Origin: Nostoc sp. JL33
GTDB lineage: Bacteria > Cyanobacteriota > Cyanobacteriia > Cyanobacteriales > Nostocaceae
Length of the DNA stretch: 64,000 nucleotides
Direction: 5' to 3'
Assembly: GCF_017114985.1 (NCBI RefSeq)
Contig: NZ_JABXKP010000008.1
Location: 79,479-143,478, forward strand
Shown in pieces: positions 1-6,461 of the stretch. The position numbers were made by a program, and so were the translations under genes. The notes below the pieces were generated by a model. It did no database searches, was not told the DNA's origin, and was given only the letters and a program-made list of their open reading frames with translations. Positions within the stretch are counted from its first letter, which is position 1, and the number at the start of each line of letters is the position of its first letter.

Positions 1-2
1 GC

Positions 3-338
3 TTTGAGGGAGTGGTTGTGTCTGACGACTTAGATATGAAAGCTATCTCAGAAATGTTTATGAAAGCTGGTACTGTGGCGCGGTCACTTCATGCAGGCTG
101 CGACCTGTTTATTATCTCGCGCAATATTAATTCTTCATCTATAGAAAGAACTTATCAGATTGCTGAAGATTTTGCCGATTCTCTAACTAATGGTAGCTTA
201 GACGAATCAGTAGTGGAGGCAGCTAGAGAAAGAATTGAGAAACTACTGGCAGTAACACCGCAATATCCCATACATGCTCTGGATAAAGAGATATTATTGC
301 AACATGCTCAACTAGCGATCGCTAGTTCCTATTCATAA
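3..338 (+). CDS. Glycoside hydrolase family 3 protein (NagZ-like), C-terminal part
   Basis: The gene is cut by the window edge; its frame runs from base 3 to TAA at 336-338. The visible start reads FEGVVVSDDLDM, the conserved GH3 block in which the Asp of SDD is the catalytic nucleophile in NagZ-type beta-N-acetylhexosaminidases. These enzymes remove N-acetylglucosamine from peptidoglycan fragments. About 100 residues follow, rich in helix (ARSLHAGCDLF, VEAARERIEKL), as in the end of the GH3 barrel. The upstream part is missing, so the substrate cannot be checked. A beta-glucosidase-type GH3 is less likely because of the SDDLDM form. Confidence 0.8.
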   Translation, partial: FEGVVVSDDLDMKAISEMFMKAGTVARSLHAGCDLFIISRNINSSSIERTYQIAEDFADSLTNGSLDESVVEAARERIEKLLAVTPQYPIHALDKEILLQHAQLAIASSYS

Positions 339-390
339 CCCAACACGCATTCAAGTTGCATATTAGCTAATAGCTAAAATTGCATTCCGT

Positions 391-422
391 AATTTTGAAT
401 TTTGAATTTTGAATTTTGAATT
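391..422. repeat. Short tandem repeat, 7-bp AATTTTG unit
   Basis: Four to five tandem copies of a seven-base unit (AATTTTG) lie between the GH3 gene and the tRNA array. Such heptamer repeats are typical of filamentous heterocystous cyanobacteria. Similar runs occur at about 978-1022 and 2130-2160, inside the tRNA array. Confidence 0.8.
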
Positions 423-429
423 GTTTAGT

Positions 430-499
430 GGGTGGTATAGGGGTCGAACCTATTTCTGCGGGTTAAAAGCCCGATGCACAGCCGTTATGCCAACCACCC
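430..499 (-). tRNA. tRNA-Lys(UUU), last gene of the array
   Basis: Read on the minus strand it folds with a seven-base acceptor GGGTGGT/ACCACCC and anticodon loop CTTTTAA, giving anticodon UUU. The T arm has the usual TTCGA loop. The D arm is short and the outer base pair of the anticodon stem is mismatched. CCA is not encoded. Confidence 0.72.
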
Positions 500-577
500 T
501 TGTTAATTTGAAAAAGAAATGAGCAAGTGCGATCGTATTACATCGCAAGCTTTGTAACACCAACAACAGATATAAAT

Positions 578-648
578 CCACCAGGGAGGTACTGCCCCTC
601 CTATTTCTGTGTTATCAGCACAGCGCCTCGCTTTTCGGCTTCAGGTGG
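578..648 (-). tRNA. tRNA-Ile(GAU)-like, altered T loop
   Basis: The acceptor CCACCTG/CTGGTGG pairs with one mismatch. The anticodon stem CTGTG/CACAG closes loop CTGATAA (anticodon GAU). A T stem GGAGG/CCTCC is present, but its loop reads GGCAGTA instead of the canonical TTCRANY. It may be a decayed or non-standard tRNA that a search could miss. Confidence 0.5.
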
Positions 649-655
649 AAAAAGA

Positions 656-756
656 GGAAGATGGAGGAATCGTAGCTTGCTTCCCGTAGGGTACCCCTAC
701 AGTTGCCCGTACTCCAAGGTTCAAGCTTGGTTGCCGTCCATTCAGCAGCATCTTCC
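656..756 (-). tRNA. tRNA-Ser(UGA)-like, T arm interrupted by a small repeat
   Basis: The acceptor GGAAGATG/CATCTTCC and anticodon stem CCAAG/CTTGG with loop CTTGAAC (UGA) are intact. At 101 nt it is longer than usual for tRNA-Ser. The T arm contains about 24 extra bases (roughly 674-698) of the interspersed-repeat type with the core CCCTACGGGAAGC, so no proper T loop remains. It is probably a pseudo-tRNA unless the insert is removed. Confidence 0.5.
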
Positions 757-763
757 ATTCAGG

Positions 764-838
764 GGTATCTGACGGGGCTTGAACCCGCTATGACTGGTTC
801 CACAAACCAGCGCCTCGACCACTTTGGCTTCAGATACC
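764..838 (-). tRNA. tRNA-His(GUG)
   Basis: Minus-strand cloverleaf with acceptor GGTATCT/AGATACC, anticodon stem CTGGT/ACCAG, loop TTGTGGA (anticodon GUG) and T loop TTCAAGC. All arms are well paired. Confidence 0.87.
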
Positions 839-844
839 ATCAGT

Positions 845-917
845 GGAATCAATGGGACTTGAACCCATAACCTCCTGCTTGCAAGGCAGGCGCTCTATCC
901 ATTTGAGCTATGACCCC
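845..917 (-). tRNA. tRNA-Ala(UGC)
   Basis: Anticodon stem CCTGC/GCAGG with loop CTTGCAA gives UGC. The acceptor GGGGTCA/TGATTCC uses two G-U pairs. The T loop TTCAAGT is normal. Confidence 0.85.
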
Positions 918-1030
918 ATCAAATAAGTAAAAAGAGCAAAGTAAAACTAAAAAGAAAGAGAAATAATTAAATTCATTCTTTTGATTTTTGACTTTTAACT
1001 TTTGACTTTTGACTTTTGACTTGTTTAGGC

Positions 1031-1103
1031 GGGAGTGGTAGGACTCGAACCCACAACTTTCGAGGTAGAAGCTCGAAGCTCTATTCCATTGAGCTACACT
1101 CCC
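1031..1103 (-). tRNA. tRNA-Arg(UCU)
   Basis: Acceptor GGGAGTG/CACTCCC, anticodon stem TCGAG/CTCGA with loop CTTCTAC (UCU), and T loop TTCGAGT. All arms are well paired. Confidence 0.87.
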
Positions 1104-1112
1104 AATATTTGG

Positions 1113-1186
1113 TAGTCCTGGCAGGAATCGAACCCGCAACATTCTTCTTGTAAGAAAGACACTCTACCAATTGAGCTACAGGACTA
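1113..1186 (-). tRNA. tRNA-Val(UAC)
   Basis: Acceptor TAGTCCT/AGGACTA, anticodon loop CTTACAA (UAC), T arm GCGGG/CCTGC with loop TTCGATT. One G-U pair lies in the anticodon stem. Confidence 0.85.
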
Positions 1187-1191
1187 CGCAA

Positions 1192-1261
1192 GCGAGTGGA
1201 GGGACTTGACCCACGCACTGAGTATGGCGTACTCAGATGCTACCGATTACATCACACCCGC
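1192..1261 (-). tRNA. tRNA-Gly(GCC)-like, weak T arm
   Basis: The acceptor GCGGGTG/CACTCGC pairs, and stem TGAGT/ACTCA closes loop ACGCCAT (anticodon GCC, but with C instead of U at position 33). The T stem has two mismatches and its loop lacks the usual TTC. It may be decaying. Confidence 0.55.
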
Positions 1262-1270
1262 AAGTTCAGA

Positions 1271-1340
1271 GCGGACGGCGAGATTTGAACTCGCACGAAG
1301 ACGTTGGAAGCGTCTCATGCTGCCGTTACATCACACCCGC
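1271..1340 (-). tRNA. tRNA-Gly(UCC)
   Basis: Acceptor GCGGGTG pairs with CGTCCGC using G-U pairs. Anticodon loop CTTCCAA gives UCC. The T loop TTCAAAT is normal. Confidence 0.85.
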
Positions 1341-1349
1341 ATTAGTCAA

Positions 1350-1421
1350 GCTGGTAACAGGAATTGAACCTGTAACCTACTGATTACAAATCAGTTGCTC
1401 TGCCAATTGAGCTACACCAGC
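1350..1421 (-). tRNA. tRNA-Thr(UGU)
   Basis: Acceptor GCTGGTG/TACCAGC, anticodon stem ACTGA/TCAGT with loop TTTGTAA (UGU), and T loop TTCAATT. Confidence 0.87.
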
Positions 1422-1433
1422 ACTAATTTTGGT

Positions 1434-1516
1434 GACGGGGGCAGGAATTGAACCTGCCGATGTTCAGGTTATTTCGCCTTCAAAGGGCGCTATGTTGCCA
1501 ATTACACCACAGGGCT
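1434..1516 (-). tRNA. tRNA-Gln(UUG)-like, long variable region
   Basis: A four-base-pair anticodon stem closes loop CTTTGAA (UUG), and a good T arm GCAGG/CCTGC follows. The region between them is about 17 nt long, and the 5' acceptor strand does not match the 3' strand CCCCGTC. A 3' ACCA is encoded. It is either unusual or damaged. Confidence 0.5.
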
Positions 1517-1519
1517 TTA

Positions 1520-1593
1520 TTGCCAGGGCAGGGTTTGAACCTGCAACCTCATCGTTCAGAGCGATGCGACTTACCAATTCGTCCACCCGGCAA
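1520..1593 (-). tRNA. tRNA-Gln(CUG)
   Basis: Acceptor TTGCCGG/CTGGCAA, anticodon stem CATCG/CGATG with loop CTCTGAA (CUG), and T loop TTCAAAC. Confidence 0.83.
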
Positions 1594-1601
1594 TGAATGG
1601 C

Positions 1602-1672
1602 TGCCTCAGTAGGACTCGAACCTACAACCGCGCGGTTAACAGCCGCTTGCTCTACCATTGAGCTATGAGGCA
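1602..1672 (-). tRNA. tRNA-Asn(GUU)
   Basis: Acceptor TGCCTCA/TGAGGCA, anticodon loop CTGTTAA (GUU) and T loop TTCGAGT. All arms pair. Confidence 0.87.
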
Positions 1673-1679
1673 ACGAAGC

Positions 1680-1753
1680 CCCCCAGGTCGGAATCGAACC
1701 GACGACCTCCTGTTCTTCAGACAGGCGCTAACTACCAACTGAGCTACCGGGGG
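1680..1753 (-). tRNA. tRNA-Phe(GAA)
   Basis: Acceptor CCCCCGG/CTGGGGG, anticodon stem CCTGT/ACAGG with loop CTGAAGA (GAA), and T loop TTCGATT. Confidence 0.87.
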
Positions 1754-1775
1754 ATAAAATAAGAGATCATGCAAC

Positions 1776-1849
1776 GAGAGCGGAGGGATTTGAACCCTCA
1801 AATCTTCAGTTTCGTAGACTGAGATGTTATCCAGTTACACCACACTCTC
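1776..1849 (-). tRNA. tRNA-Arg(ACG)
   Basis: Acceptor GAGAGTG/CGCTCTC, anticodon stem TCAGT/ACTGA with loop CTACGAA (ACG; A34 would be edited to inosine), and T loop TTCAAAT. Confidence 0.86.
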
Positions 1850-1854
1850 AAGGC

Positions 1855-1943
1855 GGAGAAGACAGGATTTGAACCTGCGACGGATATTAACTACCCGTTT
1901 CCTCTTAGCAGGAGGACGCTTTGGGCCACTCAGCCACCTCTCC
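1855..1943 (-). tRNA. tRNA-Ser(GCU)
   Basis: Class II tRNA of 89 nt with a long variable arm. Acceptor GGAGAGG/CTTCTCC, anticodon stem TCCTC/GAGGA with loop CTGCTAA (GCU), and T loop TTCAAAT. Confidence 0.87.
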
Positions 1944-1947
1944 ATAA

Positions 1948-2031
1948 TGGGTCGAGCAGGATTTGAACCTGCGTGCAAAAAAGAACAGTTTTACAGACTG
2001 TCGCCTTCAGCCAGACTCGGCCACCGACCCA
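1948..2031 (-). tRNA. tRNA-Tyr(GUA)
   Basis: Class II tRNA of 84 nt. Acceptor TGGGTCG/CGACCCA is perfect. Anticodon stem ACAGT/ACTGT closes loop CTGTAAA (GUA). Confidence 0.88.
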
Positions 2032-2038
2032 TAATCAT

Positions 2039-2109
2039 TCCCTCGACGAGAATTGAACTCGCATCTGTGCTTTGAAAGAACACTGACTTAACCATTCGTC
2101 CACGAGGGC
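2039..2109 (-). tRNA. tRNA-Glu(UUC), array copy
   Basis: Anticodon stem GTGTT/AGCAC closes loop CTTTCAA (UUC). The acceptor GCCCTCG/CGAGGGA has a mismatched first pair. It differs clearly from the second tRNA-Glu(UUC) at 9186-9257, which is the normal type. Confidence 0.75.
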
Positions 2110-2167
2110 ATAATTTACAGAATTTTAAATTTTTTGATCTAAAATCCAAAATCCAAAATTGTCTGAC

Positions 2168-2238
2168 GCAGGGACTAGGATTTGAACCTAGAACATCGGA
2201 TTTGGAGTCACGAGGTGTTACCGTTACACCATCCCTGC
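2168..2238 (-). tRNA. tRNA-Trp(CCA)-like, extra base in anticodon stem
   Basis: Acceptor GCAGGGA/TCCCTGC and T arm CTAGG/CCTAG are perfect. Loop CTCCAAA gives anticodon CCA. The 5' anticodon strand TCGTGA has one more base than its partner TCCGA, so a T must bulge. This may be a frameshift-type lesion in the stem. Confidence 0.65.
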
Positions 2239-2245
2239 ATTTGGT

Positions 2246-2317
2246 GGCAGTGGCGGGATTTGCACCCGCATATACCAGGGTATGAACCTGGGGCTTTGCT
2301 AATTAAGCTACGCTGCG
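2246..2317 (-). tRNA. tRNA-Met(CAU) or tRNA-Ile2(CAU)
   Basis: Anticodon stem CCAGG/CCTGG closes loop TTCATAC (CAU), and the T arm GCGGG/CCCGC is good. The acceptor has two mismatches. A HIP1 octamer abuts the 5' end. Sequence alone does not separate elongator Met from lysidine-modified Ile. Confidence 0.75.
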
Positions 2318-2328
2318 ATCGCACCAAA

Positions 2329-2400
2329 GGCTGAGGTGAGATTTGAACTCACGATATCGGTTTTGCAGACCGACGCCTTCGACCACTTGGCTACTCAGCC
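2329..2400 (-). tRNA. tRNA-Cys(GCA)
   Basis: Acceptor GGCTGAG/CTCAGCC is nearly perfect. Anticodon stem TCGGT/ACCGA closes loop CTGCAAA (GCA). T loop TTCAAAT. Confidence 0.87.
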
Positions 2401-2407
2401 ATTTGGG

Positions 2408-2480
2408 AGTCCCGACGAGATTCGCACTCGTAATCTTCAGCTTGAGAGGCTGACGGCTTAAACTATTCGCCTACAGGACT
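2408..2480 (-). tRNA. tRNA-Glu(CUC)
   Basis: Acceptor AGTCCTG/CGGGACT, anticodon stem TCAGC/GCTGA with loop CTCTCAA (CUC). The T loop is TGCGAAT, a slight variant. Confidence 0.82.
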
Positions 2481-2485
2481 ACAAC

Positions 2486-2558
2486 CAGGGTGACGGGACT
2501 CGAACCCGCAACATTTCCGCAGACAACGGAACGCTCTAGCCAATTGAGCTACACCCCG
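2486..2558 (-). tRNA. tRNA-Asp(GUC), first gene of the array
   Basis: Acceptor CGGGGTG/CACCCTG, anticodon stem TTCCG/CGGAA with loop TTGTCTG (GUC), and T loop TTCGAGT. It is the promoter-proximal member. Confidence 0.86.
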
Positions 2559-3067
2559 ATTTTTGGGAATATGTGCCTAAACTTTTAGGTTTTTAGGCAC
2601 AGATTTTGTTGGTGAACTTGCCCATTTCTTATTTAGTTTTCAAGGTTCAGAAAAATTACTTTTAACTGTTAGAAACTGTTAGGAAAACAACCGAAACTCT
2701 AGGTAGCAAGCCTGTTGTATATTACGGATGTATTCAGTGGTTTTGATGAGTGCAAACTTAGAACTTTTTTCGTTTCTTGCTTCTACTGCCGATGATTTGC
2801 AAGTAGGAGCAGCTTTGTTTACTAAGGACTCTGGTTGATTCCAACACCTGTCCTTTAGTTGTATGTAGAACATAACTTTGACTCTTGGGAAGCTTGTCTT
2901 TTGCTTCACTACATATATACTACAAAATACTACAAGAGGTGTCAAGGGGTTTCAGAAAGTTTTTTTGAAATTGTCTATAAAAGCTGCTGCACTTAGATTT
3001 CAACGTGCTAAACCCTCTCAAAAGTCAAACTACAGCTTATGATTGGGTGAATATTTAAAAGCCTGAC
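2559..3067 (-). promoter_or_regulatory. Leader and promoter of the tRNA array
   Basis: On the minus strand, TTGACA (2945-2940) and TAGTAT (2922-2917) are separated by exactly 17 bases, a textbook sigma-70 promoter aimed at the array. The leader would be about 350 nt. Just before tRNA-Asp it holds a hairpin, TGTGCCTAAA/TTTAGGCACA (2572-2601). No convincing protein gene was seen here. Confidence 0.65.
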
Positions 3068-3919
3068 GTGACAGACAACTACTTCAAGCGACAACAGATA
3101 ATTAGTGTTGTTGCGATCGCCTCTACGATTACAGCTTGTAGTATTGCCCCAGGCACCTCCCCACAATTGGGGTTGAACCAGCCTTTAAGCAAAATCCATG
3201 CTGCACAAGTTCAAGATCCTCTGGGAAAGGGACAAACTAATGTCCAACTACCGCCATCAGCTAAAGTAGAAAACCCTACATTTACAGTCCCAGCTAAATA
3301 TCAGGGAAAAACAGTTTATCAGGTGCATCCCAGGAACAACGAGAAGGTTATTGCTCTAGGCATTGATGATGGGCCTTGGCCAAAGACAACCCTAGAAATG
3401 CTGGACATCCTGAAGCAAAATGATGTTAAGGTGACATTCTTTTGGGTAGGACAAGCCTTACAAGCAAATCCCGACCTAGCCAAGCAAGAGGTAGCCGAGG
3501 GACACGCCATTGGCAACCATACTTGGCATCATTGGTATCGGCGAATGGATGAAGCCACAGCCAAGAGTGAAATTGATCGCACAGCTGACCTGATATACAA
3601 AACTACAGGAGTCAAAACTGCTCTGTTTCGTCCTCCTGGAGGCTTTTTAAATAACGGACTAGCCGCTTACGCCAAAAGCCAGAAGGACGCTGTAATTATG
3701 TGGTCACTAACTTCAGCCGATACTGACCCTCACGCCAAACCGCAGGCATTTGTAAATAATGTCCTCAAAGGCGCGAAACCTGGTTCTATTGTTTTAATGC
3801 ATGATGGTGGCGGCGATCGCCAAAGAACTGTACAAGCTTTGCCACAAATCATCAGTGGACTCAAACAGCAAGGCTACCGATTTGTGACAATTCCCGAATT
3901 GTTAAAAATGGCGCAATAA
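3068..3919 (+). CDS. Polysaccharide deacetylase (NodB domain, CE4), probable lipoprotein
   Basis: A metal-dependent de-N-acetylase of the NodB/CE4 family, probably acting on peptidoglycan or another envelope glycan. The GTG start leads to a hydrophobic segment ending in TITAC at residue 24, a lipoprotein-type signal. After a linker of about 70 residues the NodB motifs follow in order: IDDGP with the catalytic Asp, NHTWHH with the metal-binding histidines, RPPGG, and LMHDGG. The length of 283 is normal. It stands alone between the tRNA leader and a convergent hypothetical gene. The exact substrate cannot be read from the sequence. Confidence 0.85.
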   Translation: MTDNYFKRQQIISVVAIASTITACSIAPGTSPQLGLNQPLSKIHAAQVQDPLGKGQTNVQLPPSAKVENPTFTVPAKYQGKTVYQVHPRNNEKVIALGIDDGPWPKTTLEMLDILKQNDVKVTFFWVGQALQANPDLAKQEVAEGHAIGNHTWHHWYRRMDEATAKSEIDRTADLIYKTTGVKTALFRPPGGFLNNGLAAYAKSQKDAVIMWSLTSADTDPHAKPQAFVNNVLKGAKPGSIVLMHDGGGDRQRTVQALPQIISGLKQQGYRFVTIPELLKMAQ

Positions 3920-4106
3920 ACGGTGAGAAATTTTACTCCCCGAATTTTAGATTTGAAATTTTGGATTTTGGATTGAATAATCCAAAATCCAGAAAGGTCT
4001 GTTCTGGCAGTTTCTCCAGGAGTTGCTCCCGAACTTCAACGTGAGAACAAATCTAAAATCCAAAATCCAAAATCCAAAATTGAGCCACCCTACTATTTGT
4101 TTTTGT

Positions 4107-4499
4107 TTATTCGCTCATGACAGAAGCACTGCTCTCTTGAGCTTCCTGCCAAAGTTTGTGCAAAAAGAACTCAGCGCGATCGCTGATAGTGGTGACAAAC
4201 ACACCTACAGCATCCTTATAACTATCAGATAGCCAAGAACCCCGCAGGGTGACTTCCATATATTCAGCATCGCAGGCACAGAGGGCAATGATTCCTCTGT
4301 CATCTCTTTTTACCTCAGCCCTGAGTACTTCTACTCCTGGCAAATCAATAGGAAGCAAAAAGGAAGCGGTACTGGATTCAATGCATAAACCTTGCCCAAC
4401 TCGCAGGGCTAAAATCACTCGCTGTGCTACCCATTCTTCTAGCGACAGAGTGACACATTCCAAATCAAAGCTACTTTCAGTGTAAGTTAATTTCAGCAT
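4107..4499 (-). CDS. Hypothetical protein, 130 aa
   Basis: A soluble acidic protein without signal peptide or membrane segment and without a motif I recognise. It begins MLKLTYTESSF and contains a hydrophobic core pattern (FLLPIDLPGVEVLRAEV) like a small beta-sandwich. It starts 16 bases after the stop of the HNH nuclease gene on the same strand, so the two are likely co-transcribed. The reading frame is clean. I have no functional assignment. Confidence 0.65.
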   Translation of the reverse strand: MLKLTYTESSFDLECVTLSLEEWVAQRVILALRVGQGLCIESSTASFLLPIDLPGVEVLRAEVKRDDRGIIALCACDAEYMEVTLRGSWLSDSYKDAVGVFVTTISDRAEFFLHKLWQEAQESSASVMSE

Positions 4500-4515
4500 T
4501 CCTTATGCTCTCCTG

Positions 4516-5055
4516 TTATTCCAGGCTTCCTTGCATATCTATCCAAAACTGTTCAGCAAAAGAAATCGCGGGGTGCATTGGCGGTTTTGGTTTGGTACGC
4601 AGTTGCATACCAGCCTCAAACAGGGTGCGATCGCCTTTACGGGAGTTACATCTTTCACAAGCTGCGACTACGTTATCCCAAGTGTGAGAGCCGCCTTTTG
4701 ATCGCGGCATCACATGATCTAGCGTTAGACGTTTGCCGCTACCGCAATACTGGCAACTGTGATGATCTCGTCGCAAAACTTCCCGCCGATTCACTGGCGG
4801 AACTTTCCACATCCGCTCATTGGAAGTGATTGTCAAGCGAATGTGTTTTGGCACATCAATTACCAAACTGGGTGAGTGAACTCGCCATCCGCCTTCTGTG
4901 GTAAAACCTAACGGTTGGGCTTTGTTGGTTACTAACAGCACAATCGCCCGCTTGATATTGATCCGACACAGTGGCAAGTAATTTTGCGAAAACACCACCA
5001 CAGATTGCTCTAACACTTGCATTGCGATCGCGCCGCGCATGGAAGATATCGTCAC
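4516..5055 (-). CDS. HNH endonuclease, 179 aa
   Basis: A small HNH-type nuclease of the kind common in cyanobacteria. The GTG start at 5055 is supported by AAGGAG seven bases upstream. The zinc-ribbon and HNH core is clear near residues 115-155: CQYCG, LDHVMPRSKGG and CERCNSRKGDR. The first 100 residues form a conserved non-nuclease part (VLEQSVVVFSQNYLPL). A terminator-like hairpin with a T run ends immediately before the Shine-Dalgarno site, which may attenuate expression. Its role (DNA repair or restriction-like) is not evident from context. Confidence 0.85.
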   Translation of the reverse strand: MTISSMRGAIAMQVLEQSVVVFSQNYLPLCRINIKRAIVLLVTNKAQPLGFTTEGGWRVHSPSLVIDVPKHIRLTITSNERMWKVPPVNRREVLRRDHHSCQYCGSGKRLTLDHVMPRSKGGSHTWDNVVAACERCNSRKGDRTLFEAGMQLRTKPKPPMHPAISFAEQFWIDMQGSLE

Positions 5056-5070
5056 AGCTTAACTCCTTAT

Positions 5071-5107
5071 AAAAAAACCCCCGCTTCCTTTGGGTGAAGC
5101 GGGGGTT
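5071..5107 (-). terminator. Intrinsic terminator or attenuator before the HNH gene
   Basis: A 12-bp GC-rich stem (AACCCCCGCTTC with GAAGCGGGGGTT) with an eight-base loop is followed on the minus strand by seven Ts. It lies 27 bases after the small ORF at 5134-5382 and directly before the HNH ribosome-binding site. Confidence 0.75.
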
Positions 5108-5133
5108 AGAATTGACCGGAAAATTTTCTGGTC

Positions 5134-5382
5134 TCATATCGGTACAGTATTTCTTCGCCTGTACGCCCCGCTTTCTTCGTCTAGTTGTGGTTTTGCAATC
5201 AGCGCACTAATGCTGAGATGTCTAAAATCATAATTACCCTCTGTGATTTGCCCATGATTTCGGCTACCATCGCCCATAAATAAATACTCCACTCCCATAG
5301 CAGCTGATTCCCAACCGGCTCGGCAATTGGTAGCGCCCAAAGAAGTAGAGATGGGGTAAATGGATTTCACAGAAAATTTCAC
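5134..5382 (-). CDS. Possible small protein, 82 aa
   Basis: A GTG-started frame, not recognised. No family motif or membrane segment is seen. The only support is position: it lies 27 bases upstream of a same-strand intrinsic terminator and is divergent from the gene at 5454. The product looks soluble and mixed in charge. It may instead be the leader of the HNH transcript. Confidence 0.3.
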   Translation of the reverse strand: MKFSVKSIYPISTSLGATNCRAGWESAAMGVEYLFMGDGSRNHGQITEGNYDFRHLSISALIAKPQLDEESGAYRRRNTVPI

Positions 5383-5453
5383 CTATTGAACATTCCTTTA
5401 AACATACTACACTTGTATTACTATCCTGTCTATACCTTTAAGGAGAAATAGTG

Positions 5454-5789
5454 ATGCATACGATCGCTCGCACCCCAACCACCGATATGGAAGTTACCAG
5501 CATCCGCCTAGAGCGGGAACTCAAAGATAAACTCAAAGAAATAGCTGGGAATCAGGGATATCAAGCTCTGATCCGAGATATCCTTTGGAATTATGTCCAG
5601 CAAAAATCAGGTGAGTGGAAGCCTCGATTTTCGCGATCCGACATTCGAGCTAGCATCGCTGCCACAGCTTGGCAAGAAGAACGCTGTGTACTCACAGGTC
5701 AACTAATTCAACCCCAACAACCGATGTTGCTAGGACTGACGAGGAATGGCGATATGGTTCCTCTGAGTGTCGAGAGTTTGGCTGGATAG
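5454..5789 (+). CDS. Small ribbon-helix-helix-like protein, about 111 aa
   Basis: The N-terminal half (VTSIRLERELKDKLKEIAG, then helix) fits a CopG/Arc-type ribbon-helix-helix DNA-binding fold, in which a beta strand reads DNA and two helices dimerise. The C-terminal half (CVLTGQLIQPQQPMLLGL) is unknown. ATG at 5454 is preferred over GTG at 5451 because AAGGAG then sits eight bases upstream. It is divergent from the small ORF on the left. It could be a transcription factor or an antitoxin without an obvious toxin. Confidence 0.65.
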   Translation: MHTIARTPTTDMEVTSIRLERELKDKLKEIAGNQGYQALIRDILWNYVQQKSGEWKPRFSRSDIRASIAATAWQEERCVLTGQLIQPQQPMLLGLTRNGDMVPLSVESLAG

Positions 5790-6461
5790 TATATTCAGGC
5801 AATGCAGCCCAGTTATTAATCAAGACTGCTGAGTTAAAAGGCCGCCACCTCAGTTACTCCTCTGTGGAAATCAAAAAGACCACAGTGGCTCCACAAAGGG
5901 CGAGGCTAAAACCCAAGTACATCAGGACTGAGTACTTTTACTTTACTCATCACTCAGTAAGGTAAAAATAATTGGGCTGCATTCAAAATTTAGTTTCATT
6001 GATATCTTACTGAGAGTTACGGAGATCAAATAGTAGCCTGTTAAACCTACTGTATTTGAAAAAAAATGTAACAAAAATTTATAAATTAAATTAGATAATT
6101 TTAAGTAGTTTTACGTGAAATTAAGAGAATTTTTGCTGGGATTCCAGAGGAATTACGGTTTATGTATACTTAATAGATCGGATAAAGTTAATAAATTATT
6201 CCAACATACAGTAGTCAAAAATAAGCTGAATGAAGCATTTATCGGATATCTGAAGTATTCTATTACTTACGCAATACTGTAGCAATTTGTTTTATGTGGT
6301 GATTTGACTATCTGAGATAGAAAAGGGCTATAACAGGTGAGAGAAAGTATTTATAGAAGATTTGTCAATTATCAAGGTGTAGCAACACAACTAACGGTGA
6401 AGAATATGCGAAGAGGTTGGGTGCAAAAACAATGGTGTTATTATCCAAGGGCGTACTAAGA
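5790..6461. other. Intergenic region before the histidine-kinase-like gene
   Basis: No convincing gene. The first 180 bases contain inverted repeats around ACTCAGT and CTGTGG that may end the upstream transcript. The rest is AT-rich, and no strong promoter was identified. Confidence 0.5.

Noticed and set aside
849..2075. Several short ORFs across the tRNA array (849-1142, 1464-1673, 1824-2075)
   Set aside because: They are translations of tRNA genes on either strand; the cloverleafs explain the sequence.
2679..2945. 88-codon minus-strand ORF in the tRNA leader
   Set aside because: It overlaps the tRNA promoter (its start lies at the -35 box) and shows no protein-like pattern.
5669..5965. 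98-codon plus-strand ORF after the RHH-like gene
   Set aside because: It overlaps the end of that gene in another frame and has no ribosome-binding site or recognisable pattern.
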